Shown here one piece after another: positions 1-5,332 of a DNA stretch of 8,967 bases (the first letter of the stretch is position 1; every line of letters starts with the position of its first letter). The position numbers and the translations under genes were made by a program. Below the pieces are notes generated by a model. That model was not told the origin of the DNA. It was given only the letters and a program-made list of their open reading frames with translations, and made no database searches. Source of the stretch: Acidobacteriaceae bacterium (GTDB lineage Bacteria; Acidobacteriota; Terriglobia; Terriglobales; Acidobacteriaceae); contig JASIJX010000188.1 in NCBI GenBank assembly GCA_030049955.1, positions 1 through 8,967 of the forward strand. Direction: 5' to 3'.

Positions 1-285
<285 letters not shown>

Positions 286-332
286 GGCGGTTCACAGTTT
301 TTTAGATAGAGATAAAAAAACAAAGACAAGGG

Positions 333-373
333 CTATAGATATCCCACCCTAGCGACAAAAACAGAAACGCCGC
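333..373. repeat. Dispersed hairpin-type repeat, copy 1
   Basis: These 41 bases match 1206-1246 at 39 positions and in the same orientation. The shared core is CTATAGATATCCCACCCTAG followed by CGACAAAAAC. Further matching sequence follows: GTGGGGTACCC at 419-429 and TTGGGT at 436-441 correspond to 1251-1261 and 1268-1273 with the same internal spacing. In this copy about 40 extra bases, themselves an inverted repeat, separate the core from that tail. The A-rich DNA just left of the core is also present at copy 2. I associate this kind of repeat with Acidobacteriota genomes, but that is recollection only. Confidence 0.85.
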
Positions 374-382
374 AAGGCTTCA

Positions 383-410
383 CCCCACGGACGAAGACCT
401 GTCCGCGGGG
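383..410. repeat. Inverted repeat inside repeat copy 1
   Basis: CCCCACGGAC at 383-392 pairs with GTCCGCGGGG at 401-410 across an 8-base loop, with one mismatch at position 387/406. In a minus-strand transcript that mismatch becomes a G-U wobble, so the stem would pair over all 10 positions. Repeat copy 2 lacks this segment, so it looks like an insertion into the element or a segment lost from the other copy. Confidence 0.6.
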
Positions 411-422
411 ACCCCGGCGTGG

Positions 423-454
423 GGTACCCGGCCGGTTGGGTACCTGTTTTATTT
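423..454 (+). terminator. Putative rho-independent terminator for the thiolase gene
   Basis: GGTACCC (423-429) and GGGTACC (438-444) form a perfect 7-bp stem over an 8-base loop that can close further through G-T wobbles. The stem is followed on the plus strand by TGTTTTATTT. This is the usual stem plus T-tract layout, about 140 bases after the thiolase stop. The stem also coincides with the tail of repeat copy 1, so it may be a repeat feature that only acts as a terminator by accident. Confidence 0.4.
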
Positions 455-478
455 CCTGAATAGCTATGCGGTATCGGG

Positions 479-1054
479 TCAGGCGGTCCCGAGCATGTCC
501 ATGAAGAAGTAGCCCCAGTTCTCTGCACAAGTCATTGCGGCGGCCCCGTTCGACGCGGCCAGCGACTGCGCTGCTCTCTTGCCATAGGTCTGCTTTGGAA
601 CCCCGTTCACCAATGGATTATCCGTGGTGTTGAGCACCCGGTGGCTGACCTCGTGGGCCAGCGTGTTGAAGGCTTCGGGGCGGCTTTGGCCAGCAAAGCC
701 CGGCAGCACGAATACACGAATGCCACTGGGTAGAAAGTGCTTGCCGTCATCTCCGGGAAGATTGCGGATGACCTGGGCCAAATCTCCTTGAACCACCTCG
801 GCGCAGTCCACAGTGGCGCCGAGCGGCTTTACCACGAAGGTCAGGCGCATGCACTGGGTGTTCAGAAAGCTGTCAAACGCCTTCAGCTTGGTCAGCATTT
901 GCGGAGTCTTGCCCTCGACGCCGAACCATGTTTCCAGGGCCTTGCCACCCCCACCGCCGGCCGCATCCTTGGCCAGCTTGTTGAGGATCGGACAGTATTC
1001 CGTAATGGCCGCCTTGATGGTATCGCTGGCACCTTCGAACCCGATTGTATACAT
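479..1054 (-). CDS. Aspzincin (M35 / Lys-specific endopeptidase-like) metallopeptidase
   Basis: This 191-residue protein is a probable zinc endopeptidase. Residues 131-138 contain the zincin motif HEVSH (zinc ligands H134 and H138, catalytic E135). It is followed by TTD (D145, likely third ligand), YG at 157-158, a QSLAASN segment, and AENWGYFF near the end. This order matches the deuterolysin/Lys-M35 family, as does ETWFG at 41-45. Compared with fungal members, D145 sits about two residues closer to the HExxH motif and about nine extra residues precede YG. No signal peptide or membrane segment is seen. The frame stays open upstream to 1237, but the ATG at 1054 is preceded by GGAGGAAGG at ideal spacing, while the upstream part runs into the repeat. 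The gene stands alone, bracketed by direct repeats, and may be accessory or an effector-type protease; its substrate is unknown. Confidence 0.82.
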   Translation of the reverse strand: MYTIGFEGASDTIKAAITEYCPILNKLAKDAAGGGGGKALETWFGVEGKTPQMLTKLKAFDSFLNTQCMRLTFVVKPLGATVDCAEVVQGDLAQVIRNLPGDDGKHFLPSGIRVFVLPGFAGQSRPEAFNTLAHEVSHRVLNTTDNPLVNGVPKQTYGKRAAQSLAASNGAAAMTCAENWGYFFMDMLGTA

Positions 1055-1205
1055 TGAAACCTTCCTCCATTTGTCGGGTGTTTTCAATATGCTTACGTGG
1101 GCGGGTTGAGTATACACCCGATGCTTGTGCAAAGCCGGAGAGAGGCAGGGGTAGTGGACGGGGACCGAGGACTTATAAAAAACCAGAAACTGAAAAAGGC
1201 AAAAA

Positions 1206-1246
1206 CTATAGATATCCCACCCTAGCGACAAAAACAAAAACGTCGC
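1206..1246. repeat. Dispersed hairpin-type repeat, copy 2
   Basis: This is the second copy of the 41-base core, with 39 of 41 positions identical to 333-373 and in the same orientation. It is the better preserved copy. CCCACCCTAGCGAC (1216-1229) pairs with GTCGCGAGGGTGGG (1242-1255) around a 12-base A/C loop, 13 of 14 positions paired. The tail continues with GTGGGGCACCC and a small CACCCA/TGGGTG inverted repeat. It lies between two minus-strand genes, downstream of the response regulator and upstream of the metallopeptidase gene. Confidence 0.85.
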
Positions 1247-1277
1247 GAGGGTGGGGCACCCAGTTCATTGGGTGAGG

Positions 1278-1315
1278 TACCCAGTGTTCTGAAACACCCG
1301 TCTAGGTGCTGGGTA
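1278..1315. repeat. Inverted repeat downstream of the response regulator gene
   Basis: TACCCAG (1278-1284) and CTGGGTA (1309-1315) are perfect complements across a 24-base interior, which can itself fold through CACC/GGTG (1295-1298/1305-1308). It begins seven bases after the response regulator stop. It could help end the rsbT-kinase-regulator transcript, but no T-tract follows on the minus strand, so a rho-independent terminator is not supported. Confidence 0.45.
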
Positions 1316-1321
1316 AGAAGC

Positions 1322-1954
1322 TTACGGCTGGACTACGCCGTGGCGGATCGCGTAGCGGACTACGCCGGCGGTTTCGTGGATGCCTAACTTTTCCATGATG
1401 CGGCTGCGGTAGGTTTCCACGGTCTTCACGCTGATTTCGAGCAGCGAGGCGATCTCCTTGGTGGTTTTGCTCTCCGCAATCAGTTGCAGCACCTGGCGCT
1501 CGCGCGGGGTGAGCGGGTCTTCCGGCAGCTCGGATTTATTCTGGTAAGCTTCGACGGCTGCCTGAGTAACTTCCGGGCTGAAGAAGCTGCCGCCACGTGC
1601 GGTTTCGCGGACCGCATGGACCAGTTCTTCAGCGGAGCGGGTTTTCATGACGAAACCGCGGGTGCCGGCGCGCAGTCCTTCCAGAATGAACTGCCGCTCG
1701 GTGTGCATGGTGAGCATGATGGTTTTGGTTGCGGGCGAGAGGCGGCGAATCTCGCGGGCCGCGTCAATTCCATTCAAGAACGGCATCGAGAGATCGAGGA
1801 CAGCTACGTCGGGGTGAGTTTTTTCGGCCCATTCGACGGCTTCGCGTCCATTCGAGGCTTCCGCGACGACCTTGAAGCCCTCACGCTCGAGAATAGCGCG
1901 AAGGCCATCACGCACTACGGGATGGTCGTCGGCGAGGAGAATCTGAATCGGCAT
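1322..1954 (-). CDS. NarL/FixJ-family response regulator
   Basis: This 210-residue transcription factor has a receiver domain (about 1-120) and a LuxR-type helix-turn-helix (about 147-204). The receiver shows the acidic pair D9/D10, phosphoacceptor D54 in VLDLSMP, T82 and K104. The output domain shows LTPRERQVLQLIAES and the recognition-helix region EISVKTVETYRSRIMEKL. It is presumably phosphorylated by the kinase encoded directly upstream, whose 3' end it overlaps by 47 bases in another frame. The frame extends upstream to 2041, but the ATG at 1954 starts MPIQILLADDH exactly where receiver domains begin, so that start is chosen. Target genes are not evident; the motif repeats at 5213-5270 are one candidate to test. 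Confidence 0.95.
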   Translation of the reverse strand: MPIQILLADDHPVVRDGLRAILEREGFKVVAEASNGREAVEWAEKTHPDVAVLDLSMPFLNGIDAAREIRRLSPATKTIMLTMHTERQFILEGLRAGTRGFVMKTRSAEELVHAVRETARGGSFFSPEVTQAAVEAYQNKSELPEDPLTPRERQVLQLIAESKTTKEIASLLEISVKTVETYRSRIMEKLGIHETAGVVRYAIRHGVVQP

Positions 1955-2909
1955 GTTCCACCTGTTGTAAGGGCACAGTAATCTCCAGCCTCGTGCCTTG
2001 GCCCTCGGCAGATTGGATGCGGAGTTTGCCCCCGAGGGCATTCAGGCGTTCACGGATGCCGAGTAATCCCAGGCCGGGCAGTGCGGACTGGACGGTGGCT
2101 GCCGGGTCAAAGCCTATGCCGTTGTCGGAAACGGTGCAGCGGAGGGTGTTGCCGCGCCGGCTGAGATGAATGCGGACACGGGTGGCGCGGGCGTGGCGGC
2201 GGACGTTGGTGAGCGCCTCCTGAATGATGCGGTAGAGTGCGACGGCGAGCTGGGGCGGAAGTCGGCCATTGAGCGTGGACTCCACGTTGATGTGCAGGCC
2301 GGTGCGCTGGCCGAAGTTGGCGGCCAGGAACTCGACGGCGGGGACGAGACCCAGGTGATCGAGCATGGCGGGGCGCAGTTCGTGGGAGAGATCGCGGATG
2401 CGTTCTTCGACCAGGCCGAGGAGCGCTTTGACGCCGCTCATGCGGGCCTTGATTTCAGGCGACATATCGCGCATGGTTTCGTCGAGACTGAGATGAACGG
2501 CGACCATGAGCTGGCCGGCGTCATCGTGCAGGGCGAGCGCAATGCGCTGCACCTCCTCCTCGAGAGTTTCATTGAGGCGGCGCAGGGCGGTGTTGGCATC
2601 GCCGATGGCGCGATGCGTCATCTCGAAGGGCGACATGGCTTCGACGAGGAACTCGCCGGCTTTCCGGATGGCCTCGGCAGGCTTGACGGCGAACTGATTG
2701 CCGCGCAGGATTGCAGCCAGCGCGCCGTGATGAAGGCTGACCATGGCGAGAATGCCCTCACCGGAGGTAAGGCACTGTCGACCGAGCTCGTAGGCCTGCT
2801 GCAGCGGCGCCTCGCCGCCTTCGGCCAGATAACGGCCCAGCGCTTCGGCGTATTCCCGCTGCAGTTCGCCAGGCGAAGATTTTTCGCTTGCGCTTACTGT
2901 GGCTTCCAT
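1908..2909 (-). CDS. Soluble NarL-type histidine kinase with RsbU-like N-terminal domain
   Basis: This 333-residue protein has no membrane segment. Residues about 14-105 resemble the N-terminal domain of the phosphatase RsbU (the RsbT-binding part): a YAEALGRYLAEGGEAPLQQA segment followed by a conserved LHH and FLVEAM. Residues about 115-185 form a HisKA_3 dimerisation domain with phospho-acceptor H128 in LALHDDAGQ. A HATPase_c domain follows: N box EALTNVRRHA (N235), DNGIGFD (262-268) and GLGLLGIRERL (280-290). It should autophosphorylate on H128 and pass the phosphate to the response regulator. Its start overlaps the rsbT-like gene by 16 bases and its end overlaps the regulator gene by 47, so all three are translationally coupled. 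Placing an RsbT target domain on a histidine kinase suggests that RsbT controls the kinase. Confidence 0.93.
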   Translation of the reverse strand: MEATVSASEKSSPGELQREYAEALGRYLAEGGEAPLQQAYELGRQCLTSGEGILAMVSLHHGALAAILRGNQFAVKPAEAIRKAGEFLVEAMSPFEMTHRAIGDANTALRRLNETLEEEVQRIALALHDDAGQLMVAVHLSLDETMRDMSPEIKARMSGVKALLGLVEERIRDLSHELRPAMLDHLGLVPAVEFLAANFGQRTGLHINVESTLNGRLPPQLAVALYRIIQEALTNVRRHARATRVRIHLSRRGNTLRCTVSDNGIGFDPAATVQSALPGLGLLGIRERLNALGGKLRIQSAEGQGTRLEITVPLQQVEHADSDSPRRRPSRSA

Positions 2910-3280
2910 TTCTTCACCGTGACGGTGGTTCCCTGTCTCGGTTTGGAGACGATGTTGAAGTCGTCCATGATGCGCCTGACGCCAGGCAGTCCGAGGCCGA
3001 GACCGTGCGCGGTAGAGTTGCCGTCGTGGAGGGCGTTGCGCAGGTCGCGGATGCCGGGACCGTGGTCGACGGCGGTGATCGCGATACCGGCGGATCCCAG
3101 TCGCTGATCCCTGGCTAAATGGATCTCGCCTTCGCTTGCGTAAGAGACGATGTTTCGCGCCAACTCGGAGATGGCCGCGGCTATCAGCGTGCGGTCGATA
3201 GATGGGAAGCCCAGCTCGGCGGCAAGCTCGCGGCCGCGCCTGCGGGCTTCAAGAATGTCGGTTGCGGACCCGATCGGCAC
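2894..3280 (-). CDS. rsbT: RsbT-like anti-sigma/switch serine kinase
   Basis: This 128-residue protein is a GHKL ATPase of the RsbT type. It shows N box ISELARNIVSYA (N43), DHGPGI (72-77) and the glycine lid GLGLGLPGVRR (93-103), followed by a short basic C-terminus. Its length is close to the about 133 residues of Bacillus RsbT. In the stressosome pathway RsbT is held by RsbR/RsbS and, once free, activates RsbU. The frame stays open to an ATG at 3559, but the extra 93 residues have no domain character. I choose GTG at 3280, preceded by GAAAGAGG at seven bases, which starts the protein where the family starts. A slightly earlier start is possible. No intact rsbR or rsbS lies in the window. 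It overlaps the kinase gene by 16 bases. Confidence 0.88.
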   Translation of the reverse strand: MPIGSATDILEARRRGRELAAELGFPSIDRTLIAAAISELARNIVSYASEGEIHLARDQRLGSAGIAITAVDHGPGIRDLRNALHDGNSTAHGLGLGLPGVRRIMDDFNIVSKPRQGTTVTVKKWKPQ

Positions 3281-3587
3281 ACATATGCCTCTTTCCGCTT
3301 CTTCGGCAGAGAACCGAGCCGCGTGCAGATGTCCGGCGGGACGTGTGTGACCTATCGGGCGCGTTGAGGTGCGAGATTGAGCGGCGGAACAGCTCTGGCC
3401 GGATGCCCTGTGATTTTCTTCAGGCAAGCGGGAACGATTCGCATTGCGACCATCATCGATAGAGAACTTATTCAAAAATGCGATAACCCTGCGGGTTCCG
3501 ATGCGTTGGCCGGAAACCCGCGCCTTTGTTTTGAAATCGGCAAGGCCGGCATCCTGCACGGCAGCTACGGCCTCGATTCAAGGTTCG

Positions 3588-3662
3588 TCAGTCGAGGTCC
3601 AGCCTTGCGACAGCTACCGTTACATCAGCTTTGATGCCGACAATGAAGATGTGGCCACCCCG
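3588..3662 (-). pseudogene. Possible degenerate STAS/RsbS-like C-terminus
   Basis: The minus strand reads RGGHIFIVGIKADVTVAVAR then LDLD and a TGA. The pattern G-hydrophobic-VGI-x-x-x-V-x-x-A-x-x-x-L-x-LD recalls the last strand and helix of STAS proteins such as RsbS, and rsbS normally sits just before rsbT. No matching N-terminal STAS half is visible upstream, and there is no intact start. The likeness may therefore be chance or belong to a dispersed noncoding repeat. Low confidence. Confidence 0.2.
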
Positions 3663-3705
3663 GAAAAAAGACGATTGAGGCCAGGTCTGGGACCTGTGAC
3701 CACTG

Positions 3706-3739
3706 ATTGAACCAATTATTGAACCGGACCTATTGAACT
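3706..3739. repeat. Three short direct repeats ATTGAACY
   Basis: ATTGAACC occurs at 3706-3713 and 3718-3725, and ATTGAACT at 3732-3739, with start-to-start distances of 12 and 14 bases. They lie just after the AAA+ regulator stop and about 430 bases upstream of the rsbT-like start. They could be a small regulator-binding array or a local duplication. Confidence 0.45.
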
Positions 3740-3772
3740 GAGCCGAGGGGCTGCAGGCGCCGTGTAGAGGAT

Positions 3773-5098
3773 TTACCTGACAGGCGGGTAAGCAGCCCGG
3801 TCCATACTGATGAGTTTGCCGTTGCCTGGGCTTGTGAGCTTGCCATTGCAGGGAGCGGCAAGCTGGGCGCCTCCGTTAGCGGCGCGGGCCAGGGGATACA
3901 TGGGGTGCAGGTCGCGAGTTCCGCGCGTCGCGGCGGAGTCCTCACCGGTGGGAGTGGATTCGATGGCGTAGGCGCGCACCTTATAGTGCAGCGCGCGCAG
4001 GCTGATGCGGAGCAGGATGGCAGCTTCCTGCTTGTTGCCGCGGGTTTGTTCGAGAGCGTGCAGGATGGCCGTGCGCTCGGCCTCCTGCTTGAGGCTGCGG
4101 ACCAGCAACTTGAGATCGCAACTGCCGGGTGTGGCGGTGGGGTTTAACGGCAGCCGATGATTGATTTGCACAGCGCCATCTGCAGGTTCCGGCAAATGGT
4201 CGAGCTGGCTGAGGACGAGCCTTTCATCGCCCAGCACCAGATAGCGCTTTACGAAGTTTTCAAGCTCGCGGACGTTGCCCGGCCAGTGATAGCTGGCGCA
4301 GACCTCGAGGATGCGCCGGGTGATGGGCAGACGCGGACGGCCGTAGGCGGCTGCCCAGGTGTTCATGAAGTGATTGAGCAAGTGCGGCAGATCTTCGCGC
4401 CTGTCGCGCAGGGGCGGCAGGTGAAGGGTGAATACGTTGAGCCGGTAGTAGAGATCGGGGCGGAGGGTTCCGTTTTGCACGGCCTGGCGGACGTCGGCAT
4501 TGGTGGTGGCCAGCACGCGGACCTCGGCTTGCACAGCTGGGGCTTGCACGGCTGAAGCTTGCAGGGCAGAGGCGCATCCGAGACGGGAGAACTCGCCATC
4601 TTGAAGCACGTGGACGAGCCTGGCCTGCGCGGAGATGGGCAGGGCGGTGATCTCATCGAGCAGGATGGTGCCCTTGCTGGAGATTTCAAGTTTGCCTGCG
4701 TGGTCTTTGTCCTCGTGACCGAAGAGTGGGCTTTCAAGCAGCTCGATAGGCAGGGCGGCGCAGTTGACTTTGAGGAATTTGCGGGGCGCGCGGCAGGAGA
4801 GCTTGTGAAGCATGCGGGCGGCAACTTCCTTGCCGGCGCCGCTTTCGCCGAGCAGCAGGACGACGCCGTCAATGGCGGCCAATTGCTCGAGCTGGCGGCG
4901 GACCTCGCGCATGGCGGGGCTTACGGCGATGAAAGCGCGGCGGCTATCGAGAGGCTCGACTCCGTCCGGCATGGGAGCTTGAGTGAGCGTCGATTCGGTG
5001 ACCGGGGAGACGAGACTTGTGGGCTGGCTGCCGTTTGGGTTGGCATTATGCGTGCCAGCCCACAGGCCGCGCGGTGGCATGGAGCCTGAATCCTGCAT
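3773..5098 (-). CDS. NtrC-family AAA+ regulator lacking receiver and GAFTGA loop
   Basis: This 441-residue protein resembles sigma-54 activators. Residues 1-50 are low complexity with no receiver domain. The AAA+ core spans about 52-290: Walker A GESGAGKE (84-91), Walker B GTILLDE (143-149), sensor I ATTN (197-200), arginine-finger region LRPDLYYRL (212-220) and sensor [12 protein letters not shown] (272-281). A Fis-type helix-turn-helix follows at about 341-378, then a 60-residue tail with a repeated NGKL. Where the family has FGHEKGAFTGA, this protein reads [13 protein letters not shown], about seven residues shorter, so the sigma-54 contact loop is missing. An alanine/valine/glutamine insert encoded by tandem 15-base repeats lies at 177-191. 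The ATG at 5098 follows GGAGG at nine bases. It probably regulates the adjacent polysaccharide operon, perhaps without sigma-54, as known for TyrR and Rhodobacter capsulatus NtrC. Confidence 0.9.
   Translation of the reverse strand: MQDSGSMPPRGLWAGTHNANPNGSQPTSLVSPVTESTLTQAPMPDGVEPLDSRRAFIAVSPAMREVRRQLEQLAAIDGVVLLLGESGAGKEVAARMLHKLSCRAPRKFLKVNCAALPIELLESPLFGHEDKDHAGKLEISSKGTILLDEITALPISAQARLVHVLQDGEFSRLGCASALQASAVQAPAVQAEVRVLATTNADVRQAVQNGTLRPDLYYRLNVFTLHLPPLRDRREDLPHLLNHFMNTWAAAYGRPRLPITRRILEVCASYHWPGNVRELENFVKRYLVLGDERLVLSQLDHLPEPADGAVQINHRLPLNPTATPGSCDLKLLVRSLKQEAERTAILHALEQTRGNKQEAAILLRISLRALHYKVRAYAIESTPTGEDSAATRGTRDLHPMYPLARAANGGAQLAAPCNGKLTSPGNGKLISMDRAAYPPVR
3811..3858. repeat. Degenerate 24-base tandem duplication in the regulator's 3' end
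   Basis: Units 3811-3834 and 3835-3858 both begin TGAG(T/C)TTGCC(G/A)TTGC and keep frame. They encode the repeated eight-residue pattern around NGKL in the C-terminal tail (about residues 414-429). The tail is outside any recognised domain, so the duplication is probably neutral linker expansion. Confidence 0.6.
4526..4570. repeat. Three 15-base tandem repeats inside the AAA+ domain
   Basis: GGCTTGCACAGCTGG (4526-4540), GGCTTGCACGGCTGA (4541-4555) and AGCTTGCAGGGCAGA (4556-4570) are adjacent in-frame units. On the coding strand they give three A-x-A-(V/L)-Q units between RLG and VRVLATTN (residues about 177-191), a loop that is usually some ten residues shorter. The array could vary in copy number by slippage. 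Confidence 0.75.
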
Positions 5099-5106
5099 GA
5101 GTAGGG

Positions 5107-5121
5107 ACCTCCGACTGAGGT
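5107..5121 (-). promoter_or_regulatory. Ribosome site of the AAA+ regulator inside a small hairpin
   Basis: On the minus strand ACCTC (5121-5117) can pair with GAGGT (5111-5107) over a five-base loop. The 3' arm contains most of the GGAGG ribosome site that sits nine bases before the ATG at 5098. Pairing would partly mask initiation. The stem is only five pairs, so the effect may be small. Confidence 0.35.
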
Positions 5122-5212
5122 AGAAACCTTCGAAGAGAAACCCAGATGGCGTCCGACCTCAGAGTAGCGTGATTTCGAGTAAGTTCAATTCAGCCGAACC
5201 CCGAAAGCTGAC

Positions 5213-5270
5213 GGGAAAATACCTGAGTTCATTGATCGGGGAAAACCTGATGGCCAGGGAAAAAACCTGA
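5213..5270. promoter_or_regulatory. Putative operator: three GGGAAAANACCTGA repeats
   Basis: GGGAAAATACCTGA (5213-5226), GGGGAAAACCTGA (5238-5250) and GGGAAAAAACCTGA (5257-5270) are direct repeats. The last two extend into ACCTGATGGCC and are exactly 20 bases apart, two helical turns. The first is 24 bases from the second. They lie 115-172 bases upstream of the AAA+ regulator start, upstream of its candidate promoter. This is the layout of an activator-binding array. The binding protein is unknown. Confidence 0.5.
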
Positions 5271-5332
5271 TGGCCGTTTAGCCTGCGTCGATCGGCTTGC
5301 CTGGCTCACTTCGATCAGATCAATCGCGCGGG

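Larger units (their letters stand above)
286..478. other. Intergenic region between convergent genes, rich in hairpins
   Basis: No gene is visible in these 193 bases between the thiolase stop and the stop of the convergent metallopeptidase gene. The left part (300-330) is unusually A-rich. The rest holds copy 1 of the hairpin repeat (333-373), an inverted repeat at 383-392/401-410, and an inverted repeat at 423-429/438-444 followed by T-rich sequence. Confidence 0.7.
1055..1321. other. Intergenic region upstream of the metallopeptidase gene
   Basis: These 267 bases hold the 5' region of the metallopeptidase gene, repeat copy 2 and hairpin-forming sequence after the response regulator stop. 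Read on the minus strand, a TATACT box lies at 1114-1109 without a good -35 at the usual distance, so a promoter is possible but not convincing. The stretch 1170-1240 is distinctly A-rich. No additional gene is visible. Confidence 0.6.
3281..3772. other. Long gene-poor stretch upstream of the rsbT-like gene
   Basis: These 492 bases separate the AAA+ regulator stop from the rsbT-like start. Open frames of 80-90 codons exist on both strands, but none has a good ribosome site or recognisable domain. On the minus strand 3588-3662 reads as a strikingly protein-like segment ending at a TGA (see the pseudogene entry). A hairpin CAGGTC-TGG-GACCTG lies near 3682-3696, and three ATTGAACY units lie at 3706-3739. 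The promoter for the three-gene signalling operon should be here, but I cannot place it with confidence. Confidence 0.55.
5099..5332. promoter_or_regulatory. Upstream region of the AAA+ regulator gene
   Basis: This 234-base gap lies between the glycosyltransferase stop and the regulator start, both on the minus strand. It contains three GGGAAAA-type repeats (5213-5270), a weak sigma-70-like pair (minus-strand TTGAAC at 5188-5183 and TACTCT at 5166-5161, 16-base spacer) and a small hairpin over the ribosome site (5107-5121). No terminator is seen after the glycosyltransferase, so the regulator may be read both from its own promoter and from the operon. Confidence 0.45.

Noticed and set aside
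1055..1237. Upstream extension of the metallopeptidase frame to an ATG at 1237
   Set aside because: The extension runs into the hairpin repeat and has no domain character, while the ATG at 1054 has a strong ribosome site.
333..1246. Insertion sequence or CRISPR array
   Set aside because: There is no transposase or integrase, no terminal inverted-repeat pair with a target-site duplication, and only two repeat units with a gene between them.
1278..1315. Cloverleaf or tRNA-like fold
   Set aside because: The two inner stems compete for the same bases (1295-1296), and there is no tRNA-like anticodon or T-loop sequence; a simple inverted repeat explains it.
1955..2041. Longer start for the response regulator at 2041
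   Set aside because: It would add 29 residues before the canonical receiver start and lies wholly inside the kinase gene.
2166..3107. 313-codon plus-strand open frame
   Set aside because: It lies antisense to the histidine kinase and rsbT-like genes, whose motifs are clear. Long antisense frames are expected at this GC content.
3281..3559. 93-residue N-terminal extension of the rsbT-like frame
   Set aside because: No RsbT homologue has such an extension, the composition is not domain-like, and a GTG with a ribosome site matches the family start.
5041..5057. Sigma-54 promoter-like sequence TGGCACG-N4-ATGCC on the minus strand
   Set aside because: The GG/GC spacing is right, but one -12 base deviates and the site lies inside the AAA+ regulator's coding sequence, with transcription starting within the gene. 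Probably chance.
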